Origin: Shewanella baltica
GTDB lineage: Bacteria > Pseudomonadota > Gammaproteobacteria > Enterobacterales > Shewanellaceae
Assembly (NCBI RefSeq): GCF_900456975.1
Contig: NZ_UGYM01000002.1
Location: 4,092,001 to 4,156,000 of the forward strand
Length of the DNA: 64,000 bases
Reading direction: 5' to 3'
Positions 9,825 through 19,633 of this stretch are shown one piece after another; positions within the stretch are counted from its first letter, which is position 1, and each line of letters begins with the position of its first letter. The translations under genes and the position numbers were made by a program. Under the pieces are notes generated by a model. That model had not been told where the DNA came from and searched no databases. It saw only the letters and a list, made by a program, of their open reading frames with translations.

Positions 9825-11642
9825 TTATAAGCGCATCTCTTCAAGCACTTGCACTCTGTCCTTGGCCTTTGCTTCATAGTCATTTGAAAATCGCTCTGCA
9901 ATTTCAAGGCTCTGCTGATAAAGCGTTAACGCTGTTTTCGCATCGACCGCGCCGCCCTCGCCTTTATCTAATAAGGTTGCGAGTTGGAAGTATGCATTGC
10001 CTAAAATATCCGCCTGCAAACCTTGCTTGGCACCCAGCGTCGTCACTCTTGCTAACCAGTAGCGCGCGTTAACCGCATCCCGACGGGTTTCCGATAACAA
10101 GATATTGGCAAATTCGGCTGCGGCATAAAGATCCCGCTCGGCGGCAATCTGCCAAAATTCCTCACCCGCAGCAAAATTATCTGCCAAATAGTAATAATCG
10201 CTGGCCGCCGCATGGGCCAGTTCAGGCTTAGCCTTCACACTCAGACGATAATTTTCCAGCGCGGCGTTAGCATCAAAATACGGCGAATAAGGTAACAGTT
10301 GATAGAAAGCCATAAGGCTGCTTGCCTCTGGCAATCCTTGGTCAACTAATTGATTTAACTGCTGCCACGCTTGCGTTTCTCTGACCTTATCCTCACCCGT
10401 ATTAACGAGGCCACGTTCGATGCCAGACAAAGGCAAATGGATTAACTCAAGCTTTGCCTCTTTGTCACCAAAACTCGCGGCGCGCCCGAGCCAATAGGTT
10501 TTTTCATCAATTCGCCCCGCGTAACCGGCTTGATCCAGCATCCAGTGCAAGGCTTCAATATCGCCCGCCTCTGCGGCTTCACGGTAATACTCTTGTGCCT
10601 TAGCCTCGTCCTTAGGTAAGGCGTGGCCCAACTCATAGATACGCGCCAATAAACGCTTATCTTCGGCCTTGGCACTTTGAGCTAAGGTCTTGATTTGTGA
10701 TTCAGGTTTGCCATAGGCATACAGTTTTACTTCACTGTTGGCATAAGCATATTGTGTGCCGTCGGGATACTTCACTTCAACCGTATCGGGCTGATACCAA
10801 ACATCGACCTCGTAATGCTCGGCAATCTGTGGATTAAAGTTCACCCGCATTACCGCCTCCTCACCGCGCCGAACCGCTTGAGTATACGGGCTGGCCCACA
10901 GGCTATAAGTGCGCTGCAGGCTACTCTTCAGCCGTGCCTCGAAGGGCTTGTCTTCCTCTGGATAATGAATAAAAACCGGATAGTAAACTGGGGCTAACGA
11001 TAACGGCGTGGTCGCCAGCAGTGAGTTATCTGCCTCGCTGCCTGCATAAATAGGATCGATATTAAGCTCATGACTTAAATAAAAATCATCGTGGGATGAC
11101 ACTTGAGTCGGCAACGCCGTTTGGCTGGCAAGCTGAGCCGCATCTACCGAGGTGCCCTGCAACTTGGCGAGGTAATCCCGTTGCAGCGTTTTAGCTCTCT
11201 GCCACAACGGATGATTCGGCAGTATTGTCACATCGAGCATTAAATCCTCGAGATGCCACTGGCAATCACCGCCACCATTTAAGGCTAAGGGCAGCGAAAA
11301 CTCACTCGCTTCACTGCCGCTACTGATGACTTGTCTTAGCACTGAGGTTTCTTCGAGTATGGCGCGATAGGGATTGGCAAGATCGCCACTGGGAAAACGG
11401 ATTTCCTTGCGGGTACAAATCGATGAGGCGTAATAACCGACGAGTTCTAATTGCGTATTGGCGGGCAACACACCGACAAACTCGAAACGCTGGCTGTCCG
11501 CCGGCGCCGTCACTTGATCGACTGGCAACTCACTGCGAAACAAGGACTCCCAAAAAGAGGCCATGACCGGAGAGGCAAACATCAGCCCAGCCGAACAAGC
11601 CAAATACAGGGGCGTCCTGTGAAAGCACTGTAACAAACTCAT
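9825..11642 (-). CDS. exported Sel1-like repeat protein
   Basis: About 605 residues. I take the start at 11642 because it gives a clear signal peptide (MSLLQCFHRTPLYLACSAGL, then SPVMA) and has a GGAGAG ribosome site; the frame extends 21 codons further without a leader. The N-terminal half is an unrecognised beta-rich region. From about residue 330 it shows Sel1-like helical repeats, for example LPKDEAKAQEYYREAAEAGD and KTYWLGRAASFGDKEAKLEL, and again near the C-terminus ALTLYQQSLEIAERF. Such solenoids usually mediate protein-protein contacts. It is probably periplasmic. Function unknown; the neighbouring RND pump reads the same way but is 130 bases upstream. Confidence 0.75.
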   Translation of the reverse strand: MSLLQCFHRTPLYLACSAGLMFASPVMASFWESLFRSELPVDQVTAPADSQRFEFVGVLPANTQLELVGYYASSICTRKEIRFPSGDLANPYRAILEETSVLRQVISSGSEASEFSLPLALNGGGDCQWHLEDLMLDVTILPNHPLWQRAKTLQRDYLAKLQGTSVDAAQLASQTALPTQVSSHDDFYLSHELNIDPIYAGSEADNSLLATTPLSLAPVYYPVFIHYPEEDKPFEARLKSSLQRTYSLWASPYTQAVRRGEEAVMRVNFNPQIAEHYEVDVWYQPDTVEVKYPDGTQYAYANSEVKLYAYGKPESQIKTLAQSAKAEDKRLLARIYELGHALPKDEAKAQEYYREAAEAGDIEALHWMLDQAGYAGRIDEKTYWLGRAASFGDKEAKLELIHLPLSGIERGLVNTGEDKVRETQAWQQLNQLVDQGLPEASSLMAFYQLLPYSPYFDANAALENYRLSVKAKPELAHAAASDYYYLADNFAAGEEFWQIAAERDLYAAAEFANILLSETRRDAVNARYWLARVTTLGAKQGLQADILGNAYFQLATLLDKGEGGAVDAKTALTLYQQSLEIAERFSNDYEAKAKDRVQVLEEMRL

Positions 11643-11834
11643 AATGCCAGCTCTCCGTCGCTGATGAGGCAAATCCACTCCACTAAAACACTCGCTTAAA
11701 TACAAAAAAGATCATTAAGTTATCGAAAAAATTAAGCCAACGCGCTTAGCTATTGGCTTTGATCATAACGTATTTGCGGGCAAGTTGAACCCATGCTGTC
11801 GATCTAGTCTCGATAAACCCTAACGAACAGGCGA

Positions 11835-14800
11835 CTAAGCTTTGGCGCTGCGCAGTCTTGCAAGTACATCCTTAGCTTTGAGTTCGGCCATAGCGACATA
11901 GGCCACAGGCACTACAAATAACGAGAAGAAGGTCCCCGCTAACAGGCCACCGACTAAGACTAACCCTATGTTGGCTAACCCTAATGAGCCAGGCCCAGAA
12001 GCCAGCGCTAAAGGAATGGCACTTAAAATCATGGTTAAAGACGTCATTAGAATCGGTCTTAAGCGAGATTTAGCACTGCTTCGCGCCGCCTCAATCGCAC
12101 TCAAACCTTGGTCTTGTTGCTTGTTCGCAAACTCCACCAGCAAGATACCGTGTTTGGTCACTAACCCCACCAAAGTTAATAACCCTATCTGCGAGTAGAT
12201 GTTCACGCTCTGGCCAAACAAGGTTAAGGTCAACAGCGCGCCAACAATACACAAAGGTACAGTCAGTAAGATGATCAAAGGATCGACGAAGCTTTCAAAC
12301 TGCGCGGCCAAAATCAAATAGATAAACACCAGTGCCAGCAAAAATAGCGACTGAGTGCCCGCTTGTGAATCCATTAAATCTTTCACTACCCCATTGTATT
12401 TAAAGCCTTGGGCATCGTTGAGCAGTGTTGGCAGTTGCTCGTCTAAGTAAGCTTTGATTTCATCGGTGGAATAGCCGGGCATAACGTCCGCCGTTAGCTC
12501 GGCGCTATCAAGGCCCATAAAGGTCTTAATGTTCGATTCTGCCGTGGTCTGCTTAATCGACACAAACTGCGATAACGGCAGGGCTTGCCCAGATTCTGAA
12601 GTGACGTACAGCTTATTCAATACTTTGAAATCACTGAGCTTATCTAAGTTCACTTGCACTTGAATCGGATAAGTAAAGCCATCGGTGGCATGTAAATCCG
12701 CCGCCTTAACTGAGCCAAGGAAGGTCGACAGCGCATTCGTCACATCACCATAGCTGACGCCCGAGAGGATGATGGCGTTGCGATCGATAGACAGATCGTA
12801 GCGCAGCTGATCCCTCAGCACTGAGTTACCCACGTTGTTCAGCCCAGGATAATCCTCGAGTAACTTTTGCACTTTGGCGGCAGTGTCATTGAGCTCGTCC
12901 TTGTTACGATCTAAGGTCGTCAATTCTAATCGCAGGTTATTGGCAATACTGAGATTATTCGCCGAGCGAATACTAAAGGACATGTTATAGGCAGAAACGC
13001 TTTCCTTTGATTTGCTCATCAAGTCGCTGATCACCTCATCTATGCCCTCGCTGCGCTCACCCCAAGGTTTAAGCAGCACATGGTTTACTGGCTCGCCCTC
13101 GATGTAAGACAGGTTCGCCCCAACAGCGGGATGCTCATCCATCACGCCATTAAGCTCAGCATTATGGTTCAGATGATACTGGCGCCCCACACCGGTTGGG
13201 CCATTCGACGCCACATCGATAAAACCTGAATCTTCCGCAGGCAAGAGTATTTTCGGCAACTGCCAGTAGGCGATACCCGCAAGACCGATAAGCACCACTG
13301 CCGCGCCTAGCATTAAGCGCTTACGGGTAAACCACTTATCCAGCTCTTTGATATACATATCGTTTAACTGCTGCAGCGCATGCTCGACTCGGCTAAACCA
13401 TTTCGGCTGCTGCTCAGTGGTATTGATAAGATAGGCGCTCATCATAGGCGACAAAGTCAACGCCACCACCCCAGAGATCATCACGGCGGCGGCCAAGGTG
13501 AAGGAGAATTGTCTAAACAGATCGGCGGTTAACCCCGACATTAATCCTATCGGCAGATACACGGCCGCGAGCGTTAAGGTCATGGCAATGATCGGGAAGA
13601 TGATTTCCTGACAGCCTTTAATCGCTGCATTAAAAGGCGTTTCACCGTTTTCGATGTGGCGATAACAGTTCTCCACCACCACAATAGCATCATCAACAAC
13701 CAGACCGATGGCCAAAATAATCGCTAGAATGGTCAACACATTGATGCTAAAACCGAGGGCCGACATCACGGCAAACACCCCAATCACACATACGGGAATG
13801 GTAATAATCGGAATCGATGCCGCCCGCAGGCTACCCAAAAATAACACCACAATCAGCGACACTAAGATCACCGCCTCAATCAGCGCGGAAAAGCCTTCGT
13901 CGATGGAAGCCTCAATAAAGTCGGCCTGATTGTAGGCCAAGGTCATTTCTAACCCTTGGGGCAAATGCTGCTGCATACGCGCAATTTCGGCCTTAATGTT
14001 CGAGGCCACAGTCACAGGATTCGCGTTACTCAAAGGTAAAATTTGCAACGACATAGCGCTATGGCCGCCAATAGACAAGATACTCGGCGACAGACTTTCT
14101 TCGCCCATCACCACATCGGCGACATCGGCGACTCGGATGATCTTGCCTTCGCTGACCTTGATCACTAAGTCCTTCACATCTTCGAGTGTTTCAACTTGAT
14201 TCAATGGGTTAATCGAGAAATCCCGCGATTTACCTTTAATCGCGCCCGAGGTGAAGCTGGCATTGTAGGAGCCTAACGTGCCCACCACATCGGCGGCCTT
14301 AATGTTCAGCGCCTTCATCTGCTCGGGGTTGAGCCAGACTCTAACCGCTTTTTGTGAGCCGCCATAGGGCCCCCACACAGCGCCAACGCCTTGCACTTGC
14401 TTGAGCTGCGGCACTAGCTGCTGGCTAATGTAGTCGTACATGGCCTGCTTTTCCATGCCGCCCGCGTTCACAAAGGTAATGATATTACTGGCAGAATCGG
14501 TGGCCGAGGTATCGTCGGTAACCGTTGGCTTATCTATCATGCTCTGGGGAAAATCGTTAATCCCTTCGACGCTGCTGCGCAACTTATTCATTAAGTTGGT
14601 GTATTCGATATCGCTGGTATCGTCATTGAATTTAATAGTTAACGAGCAGCGCCCCTCGCTACAGTCGGTCGACATAGTATCGACCTTGTCTATGCCCGAA
14701 GCCGCAGCAATCAACTTATCGGCCACATTGCTCGACATAAAATCGGCGCTCGCCCCTGCAATCGATGCATTCACAGATGCCGAGTGGGTGGTGTGCTCAG

Positions 14801-14912
14801 GAAAATATTGAATATCGAGTTTTTGAAAGGCAATCAAGCCCAGTAACACAGCCATAATGCTGAGTACGGAGGCGAAGATAGGATGACGAATACAAACTTC
14901 GGGTAAACGCAT
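11835..14912 (-). CDS. RND efflux transporter, inner-membrane pump (HAE1/AcrB type)
   Basis: 1025-residue proton-driven multidrug pump subunit. It shows the N-terminal cytoplasmic cap and first helix (PIFASVLSIMAVLLGLIAF), two large periplasmic loops, and the expected twelve membrane helices. The proton-relay aspartates are present at Asp407-Asp408 in GLVVDDAIVVVEN, the same numbering as AcrB. Membrane motifs such as GLVTKHGILLVEFAN and SGPGSLGLANIGLV near the C-terminus are typical. Its ATG shares one base with the stop codon of the membrane-fusion gene (TAATG), so the two are translationally coupled. No outer-membrane TolC-like gene is adjacent. Confidence 0.94.
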   Translation of the reverse strand: MRLPEVCIRHPIFASVLSIMAVLLGLIAFQKLDIQYFPEHTTHSASVNASIAGASADFMSSNVADKLIAAASGIDKVDTMSTDCSEGRCSLTIKFNDDTSDIEYTNLMNKLRSSVEGINDFPQSMIDKPTVTDDTSATDSASNIITFVNAGGMEKQAMYDYISQQLVPQLKQVQGVGAVWGPYGGSQKAVRVWLNPEQMKALNIKAADVVGTLGSYNASFTSGAIKGKSRDFSINPLNQVETLEDVKDLVIKVSEGKIIRVADVADVVMGEESLSPSILSIGGHSAMSLQILPLSNANPVTVASNIKAEIARMQQHLPQGLEMTLAYNQADFIEASIDEGFSALIEAVILVSLIVVLFLGSLRAASIPIITIPVCVIGVFAVMSALGFSINVLTILAIILAIGLVVDDAIVVVENCYRHIENGETPFNAAIKGCQEIIFPIIAMTLTLAAVYLPIGLMSGLTADLFRQFSFTLAAAVMISGVVALTLSPMMSAYLINTTEQQPKWFSRVEHALQQLNDMYIKELDKWFTRKRLMLGAAVVLIGLAGIAYWQLPKILLPAEDSGFIDVASNGPTGVGRQYHLNHNAELNGVMDEHPAVGANLSYIEGEPVNHVLLKPWGERSEGIDEVISDLMSKSKESVSAYNMSFSIRSANNLSIANNLRLELTTLDRNKDELNDTAAKVQKLLEDYPGLNNVGNSVLRDQLRYDLSIDRNAIILSGVSYGDVTNALSTFLGSVKAADLHATDGFTYPIQVQVNLDKLSDFKVLNKLYVTSESGQALPLSQFVSIKQTTAESNIKTFMGLDSAELTADVMPGYSTDEIKAYLDEQLPTLLNDAQGFKYNGVVKDLMDSQAGTQSLFLLALVFIYLILAAQFESFVDPLIILLTVPLCIVGALLTLTLFGQSVNIYSQIGLLTLVGLVTKHGILLVEFANKQQDQGLSAIEAARSSAKSRLRPILMTSLTMILSAIPLALASGPGSLGLANIGLVLVGGLLAGTFFSLFVVPVAYVAMAELKAKDVLARLRSAKA

Positions 14913-16153
14913 TATTCGGCCCCCTCAGTGCTAGGTTCAGGACTTGGAGTAGCACCCGCACCTGAGTTGGAACTGGAGGCTGCCGCTTTATCGGCCGTGT
15001 TTTTATCCTGAATGACTTTGATCTTGCTATCGGACTTGAGGTTTTGCATGCCCGTCTTAACCACGAGATCGCCTTCGGCTAAACCTTCGGTCACGACCGC
15101 ATAACCGTCGTTGGTGTTTTGCGCGAGTTTAACCACTTGTTTTACGGCGCTATCGCCCCGCACTAACCAGACAAAGCGTTCGTCGTTATTGGCGATAATC
15201 GAATTTTGCGGCACTAATAAGCGTTTTATCCCACGGCTATAGAACTGCTTAATATTGGCGAACATGCCGGGCGCTAGTTTGAACTCTGGGTTGTCGAGGG
15301 CAGCGTGCACTTCAACTCGCCCTGAGCTTTCATCCACCGCTGGAGCGACATAGTTAACTAATCCTTTGAACACCTTATTGCCATAGGCTTCGACCGTCAC
15401 ATTCACCTTCTGGCCTTGTTGCGCCTTACCAAAATCGTTCTGGCTAATGGCATAACGGACTTCGACGGGATTTAAACTATAGAGAGTGACTAAGGCTGTA
15501 CCTGCGCCAATTTGGCTACCGATGGACTGACTAAAGCTTGTTAGCTGACCGTCGAAGGGCGCCTTGATCAAGTAGTCGTTCATGGTCGCTTGTTTCTGGC
15601 GAAAATCGGCATCGGCCAGATTCACATTTTCCCGCAGCTCATCCACATCTTGCTTGGCGAGTGCGAAAGGCTCTTTGATCAGCAGGTCTTCAATACGCTC
15701 AAGCTTAGTTTTCGCCAGTACTAAGGTGCTCTTAGCCTTGTCTAAATCGGCCTTGGCCTTAGTGTTATCTTGCTCGGCAATCACTTGGCCTTTCGTCACT
15801 TTGTCGCCGTTACTAAAATGGATGGCGCTGATTTTTTCGCTGGCGTTGAAGTTGAGTATCGCCGAATCGATGGCGTTAATTTTACCGACTTCATTGACGA
15901 CATCGGCAAAGGAGGTTTCTTTAATGGCCTCGACCGTCACAGGGATAACGTCGACCTTGTCCGCCGCAGATACGGCTATAGGGGTTAAGGTGAAAAGACT
16001 CGCCAATAGAAACGTCAAAGGCGCAAATAAGGGCGCCTTTGGGAGATGATGGGGGCTTTTTAATGAAATATCGCATGCACTGCGTGCTCGTTCAGTCACT
16101 CTTTGTATAAACAGCGTTTGTGTAAACAGCGTTCGTGTAAACATAGTATGCAA
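14912..16153 (-). CDS. RND efflux membrane-fusion protein (HlyD/AcrA family)
   Basis: Periplasmic adaptor that links the RND pump to an outer-membrane channel. It contains the lipoyl/barrel-sandwich halves (KISAIHFSNGDKVTKGQVIA and YLIKAPFDGQLTSFSQSIGS) around a helical hairpin rich in Lys and Ala, then a beta-barrel and membrane-proximal domain. The C-terminus is a low-complexity Ser/Ala/Pro/Glu tail. The hydrophobic leader (PLTFLLASLFTLTPIAVSAA) lies about 45 residues in, preceded by an odd extension coded by a 15-bp tandem repeat (16104-16148). A start closer to the leader is possible but no in-frame ATG lies near it. First gene of the two-gene pump operon. Confidence 0.9.
   Translation of the reverse strand: MHTMFTRTLFTQTLFIQRVTERARSACDISLKSPHHLPKAPLFAPLTFLLASLFTLTPIAVSAADKVDVIPVTVEAIKETSFADVVNEVGKINAIDSAILNFNASEKISAIHFSNGDKVTKGQVIAEQDNTKAKADLDKAKSTLVLAKTKLERIEDLLIKEPFALAKQDVDELRENVNLADADFRQKQATMNDYLIKAPFDGQLTSFSQSIGSQIGAGTALVTLYSLNPVEVRYAISQNDFGKAQQGQKVNVTVEAYGNKVFKGLVNYVAPAVDESSGRVEVHAALDNPEFKLAPGMFANIKQFYSRGIKRLLVPQNSIIANNDERFVWLVRGDSAVKQVVKLAQNTNDGYAVVTEGLAEGDLVVKTGMQNLKSDSKIKVIQDKNTADKAAASSSNSGAGATPSPEPSTEGAE
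16104..16148. repeat. 15-bp tandem repeat, three copies, in fusion-protein 5' end
   Basis: Units TGTATAAACAGCGTT, TGTGTAAACAGCGTT and a diverged CGTGTAAACATAGTA follow head to tail. On the minus strand they encode the repeating TLFTQ/TLFIQ residues in front of the signal peptide, and overlap the annotated start codon. Confidence 0.75.
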
Positions 16154-16438
16154 ACCTATCGTTCTTACTATTCAACGGACATCCTATCCGACAACAGCAA
16201 ACCGGATTGAACCCAAGACTAATACCAAGTCCCCCAAATGCCTGTTTCAGCAATTTGAGGTTATTTGGGTATACAGCCTATAGGCATAATCCCAGTCAGT
16301 GCCAGTAAAAACTCGGCTACACAACCAAACAAAACAATGAGTTAACGATAAACTTATTAGAGCAAACTTAAATCACACAAAGACATATAAAACACAACAA
16401 ACTAGAAACAGATGTAAAGCCGACCTGTTAGCAAGCCA

Positions 16439-17806
16439 CTATTTGCCTTTTAGCAGCGCTCCGATGGCCTTTTTCACCTCTGCAAAACAGGGGCGCTGAG
16501 TCACATCTAACTGCATACATTCGTCCTTAATCGCACTCAACTTTCTATAGTGTTCAGGGCCAATCGAGGCACTCACATAGGCCGATGTATCCACATAGGC
16601 CAACAAATCCTCAATCAAGCAGCCCAGCGCGCGCACTTCAATCGCCTCCATTGCCAAGCGCTCTACCGTCGATAGATTACGTAAATTGGATGCCGCGCCA
16701 AAATCACCAAACAACAAGTTCATCTGTTGATTAACCATAATGTTATGGGCATAGACATCGCCGTGGCTCACTTGCTTAGCGTGCATGTGCGCCATCGCAT
16801 CGGCCAATTGGAGTGCAATCTTAGTCACGTCATCAAGGCTAAACTGGGTATCAGCATGAAAGGTATCGCGGGTGCAAGTTGCCAAACTGGGCGGTAAACC
16901 TAAATTGCTAAACCCGGGCGGGATGAGCTCCATCACTAAGCCCAATTGATCCTTCTGGCTGATGTGCGCCACCACCTTAATAAGGCTCGGGTGATCTCCC
17001 GTTGTGAGGCAGCAATCTAACTCGTCGGCGGGATAACCATCGCTGGTCACTTCACCCTTAAAGAGTTTTACTGCAATCTGCGATGAACCCGTCGCGGCTA
17101 TCATGGCCTGATTCAACCAATCGCCACGGTAAATCACCCCAGAAGCCCCTTCGCCCAGCTTCTCAGCCAACTTGATATCATGCAGAGTCACGTTTGCCAC
17201 TGTGGCCACATCGGCATGGGGATCAACTAAGGTATGGCTGAATGGATTACCCGCAAAAGCGAGCCAAGTCAGCTTAGGCAAACCCAATAGCCAAGCTGGC
17301 AGCGCTTGCAGTTGATTGGCCGATAGACGCACTAATTCTAAGTTACGGCAATTGACCATAGACTCGGGCAAAGCCGTTAACCGGTTGCCCGCTAATGCTA
17401 ATTTTTGCAGACGAGGTAAATCGCCCATAGCCGCAGGTAAGGTTTCGATTTGGTTATCGGTAAGAATGAGCCAGCGGGTTTGTAGCGGTAACGCGGCGGC
17501 AGTCACAGTGCGGATTTTATTCGCCTTAAAGCCAATCATCTCTAAATTCGCACAGCGCCCTAATACCTCGGGTAAGTGTTCGAAGCGGTTATTAGAAGCA
17601 AAGAGGATCCTTAAGCGCGATAAACGGTGCAAGTCCTCGGGCAGAGTACTCAGTTGATTATTCGACAAATCGAGGATTTCGAGGCTATCGGCTAAGTCAA
17701 AAATCTCCCGCGGAAACTCGGTTAACTCCTCGACCAATTGTAAACGCGTGATCCCTTGTAACTGCCCTGATCTTAACTGCGCTAACGTCTGCACTTTGCT
17801 ACCCAA
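16439..17806 (-). CDS. leucine-rich-repeat protein with C-terminal eukaryotic-type protein kinase
   Basis: 455-residue cytoplasmic fusion. Residues about 40-190 hold roughly six LRR units of the LxxLxLSxNxLxxLP type (ILDLSNNQLSTLPEDL, LALAGNRLTALPESM, VRLSANQLQALPAWL). Residues about 208-455 form a Ser/Thr kinase: Gly-rich loop LGEGASGVIY (218-226), likely ATP-binding Lys247 in AVKLF, catalytic loop SHGDVYAHN with Asp350 and Asn355, and DFG at 368-370. All catalytic residues are present, so it is probably active. There is no signal peptide or membrane helix. It stands alone between the pump operon and divergent mltD. Substrate unknown. Confidence 0.9.
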   Translation of the reverse strand: MGSKVQTLAQLRSGQLQGITRLQLVEELTEFPREIFDLADSLEILDLSNNQLSTLPEDLHRLSRLRILFASNNRFEHLPEVLGRCANLEMIGFKANKIRTVTAAALPLQTRWLILTDNQIETLPAAMGDLPRLQKLALAGNRLTALPESMVNCRNLELVRLSANQLQALPAWLLGLPKLTWLAFAGNPFSHTLVDPHADVATVANVTLHDIKLAEKLGEGASGVIYRGDWLNQAMIAATGSSQIAVKLFKGEVTSDGYPADELDCCLTTGDHPSLIKVVAHISQKDQLGLVMELIPPGFSNLGLPPSLATCTRDTFHADTQFSLDDVTKIALQLADAMAHMHAKQVSHGDVYAHNIMVNQQMNLLFGDFGAASNLRNLSTVERLAMEAIEVRALGCLIEDLLAYVDTSAYVSASIGPEHYRKLSAIKDECMQLDVTQRPCFAEVKKAIGALLKGK

Positions 17807-18014
17807 GTCAATGAAAAATCGCCGCTATGGTAGCGCATTAATGATTAAAGCTAAACGCAAGATATACAGCCAAAGGGCGGCGCGATCGGCGCTAAACGGA
17901 CGTTAAGCGGGCATTGCAAATAGGGGGAAACCGTGGGGAGCTATCCAGAAACGCGAAAACAGATTAGCATGTGCACCAATATGGAATGCCCAGTTAACTC
18001 ATCACAGGACAATC

Positions 18015-19460
18015 ATGCGGAAACATTTTCGCCAAACGCACTCTTTTACAGTGCTAATGCTGGCCATGTTCGTGGCCCAATTGAGCGGTTGCGCGACCAC
18101 GTCGGCAAGCTCATCGACCACAGAATTCAGTGCCCCAGCAAATGATGTGAGTAACGGTAGCGACCACTCGCCACAACACCAGCAGCACACACCACCCGCA
18201 GTGGTTGAGCAGTACAGCGACGTTTGGGAAAAGATCCAACACGCCAATACCATTGACGTACATGACGATGCCGAAGTGCGCAAACAGCGTAACTTTTTCG
18301 ATGATAAACAGAAATTTATGAACCAAGTCGGCGAACGCGCCGAGCCCTTTTTGTATTACATCGTCAGCCAGCTAGAAGCCCGTAACATGCCATTAGAATT
18401 GGCGTTATTACCCATAGTCGAGAGTGGTTACAATCCACTGGCACAGGCAAACGGCCCGGCTGGACTGTGGCAGATGATCCCCGCCACAGGGCGTAATTTT
18501 GGCTTAACGGTTAACTCTGCCTACGACGGTCGCAAAGATGCGCTGGCCTCAACCGATGCCGTGCTCGACTATCTACAGCATTTATACGACACCTTAGATC
18601 ACGACTGGATCAACGCCGTCGCCGCCTACAATACCGGTGAATTGGTGATTAAAGCCGCCATCGACAAGAACAAAGCCAAGGGCAAACCGACGGACTTTTG
18701 GTCGTTGGGCATTCCCGCCAAGCGCGTACAGACTGTGCCTAAGTGGCTGGCCTTTATTCAAATTATTCGCGCACCCAATCATTACAATCTAAAAGTGCGA
18801 CCGATTGCTAACCGCCCTTTCTTAGATAGAGTCCCTGCGCCCAATGGCGTGGATATCGGCCAAATCGCCAATGCGGCAGGGCTGAGCAAGGCAGAATTTA
18901 AAACCTATAACCCGGGCTTTCGCCAAGGCGTGATCCCGAGCAAAGGCAAATATCAGATCGCCTTACCGCTGGAAAACATAGGCCAATATCAGGAAAATCA
19001 CGACAAACTCTACGCCCAAAAACGCTATGACAGCCAAAGCTATATCGTTAAATCCGGCGACAGCCTAGGCACAATCGCGGCTAAGTTTGATACATCAGTC
19101 AAGGCATTAAAACAGGCTAATAACCTGACCTCTGATCGCCTCAAAATCGGCCAAGAGCTCACACTCTTAACGCCAATGGCAGCCAATGATAATGAGCCAG
19201 AACCCGCTAAAGCCAACACTAAGGCCGATAGCAAAGCCAAGTCATCGACCAAAACAAATGCCAACGGCACTAAGCCCAACGGCTCAAAATCGGCCGATAA
19301 GCCAACGGTAAAAGCCAAAACCTACAAGGTAAAATCCGGCGATTCGCTGGATAAAATCGCCCGTAAGAATAAGGTCAAACTGGCTGATTTAATGAAGTGG
19401 AACCAGCTCAATGGCAAGAGCATTATTAAGCCAGGCCAAGAGCTGAAAATCAGCGAATAA
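18015..19460 (+). CDS. mltD: membrane-bound lytic murein transglycosylase D
   Basis: Outer-membrane lipoprotein that cleaves peptidoglycan glycan strands to 1,6-anhydro products. The lipobox is LSGC with Cys26. The SLT domain holds the catalytic Glu136 in LLPIVESGYNP, followed by GPAGLWQMIPATGR and the VAAYNTGE motif. Two LysM peptidoglycan-binding domains come after, SYIVKSGDSLGTIAAKF and TYKVKSGDSLDKIARKN, separated by a low-complexity Lys/Ala/Ser/Asn linker. 481 residues is close to MltD of enterics. Single gene closed by a terminator. Confidence 0.95.
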   Translation: MRKHFRQTHSFTVLMLAMFVAQLSGCATTSASSSTTEFSAPANDVSNGSDHSPQHQQHTPPAVVEQYSDVWEKIQHANTIDVHDDAEVRKQRNFFDDKQKFMNQVGERAEPFLYYIVSQLEARNMPLELALLPIVESGYNPLAQANGPAGLWQMIPATGRNFGLTVNSAYDGRKDALASTDAVLDYLQHLYDTLDHDWINAVAAYNTGELVIKAAIDKNKAKGKPTDFWSLGIPAKRVQTVPKWLAFIQIIRAPNHYNLKVRPIANRPFLDRVPAPNGVDIGQIANAAGLSKAEFKTYNPGFRQGVIPSKGKYQIALPLENIGQYQENHDKLYAQKRYDSQSYIVKSGDSLGTIAAKFDTSVKALKQANNLTSDRLKIGQELTLLTPMAANDNEPEPAKANTKADSKAKSSTKTNANGTKPNGSKSADKPTVKAKTYKVKSGDSLDKIARKNKVKLADLMKWNQLNGKSIIKPGQELKISE

Positions 19461-19479
19461 CGCTTACGGCGTTAACAGC

Positions 19480-19527
19480 AAAAAGCCCAGCAAAGCGCAA
19501 ATTAAAAACGCTGTGTTGGGCTTTTTT
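19480..19527 (+). terminator. intrinsic terminator of mltD
   Basis: Stem AAAAAGCCCA (19480-19489) pairs with TGGGCTTTTT (19517-19526), with a further imperfect inner stem, and ends in a six-T run. It lies 20 bases after the mltD stop. Confidence 0.85.
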
Positions 19528-19552
19528 GTGTCCCACGCTTACAGGAAGAGTG

Positions 19553-19580
19553 GCTTGTGGCTTGTGACTTGTGACTTGCG
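19553..19580. repeat. 7-bp tandem repeat, four copies
   Basis: GCTTGTG, GCTTGTG, ACTTGTG, ACTTGCG run head to tail, followed by two copies of GTCACTTCAAA (near 19585 and 19613). It is intergenic, between the mltD terminator and the end of the hydroxylase gene. Confidence 0.8.
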
Positions 19581-19633
19581 AAGAGTCACTTCAAACCCAT
19601 CTTTTAAAATAAGTCACTTCAAATACAACGCTG

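Noticed and set aside
16233..16269. CCCAAAT / ATTTGGG inverted repeat upstream of the pump operon
   Set aside because: Short arms and a 23-base loop; likely chance in AT-rich sequence.
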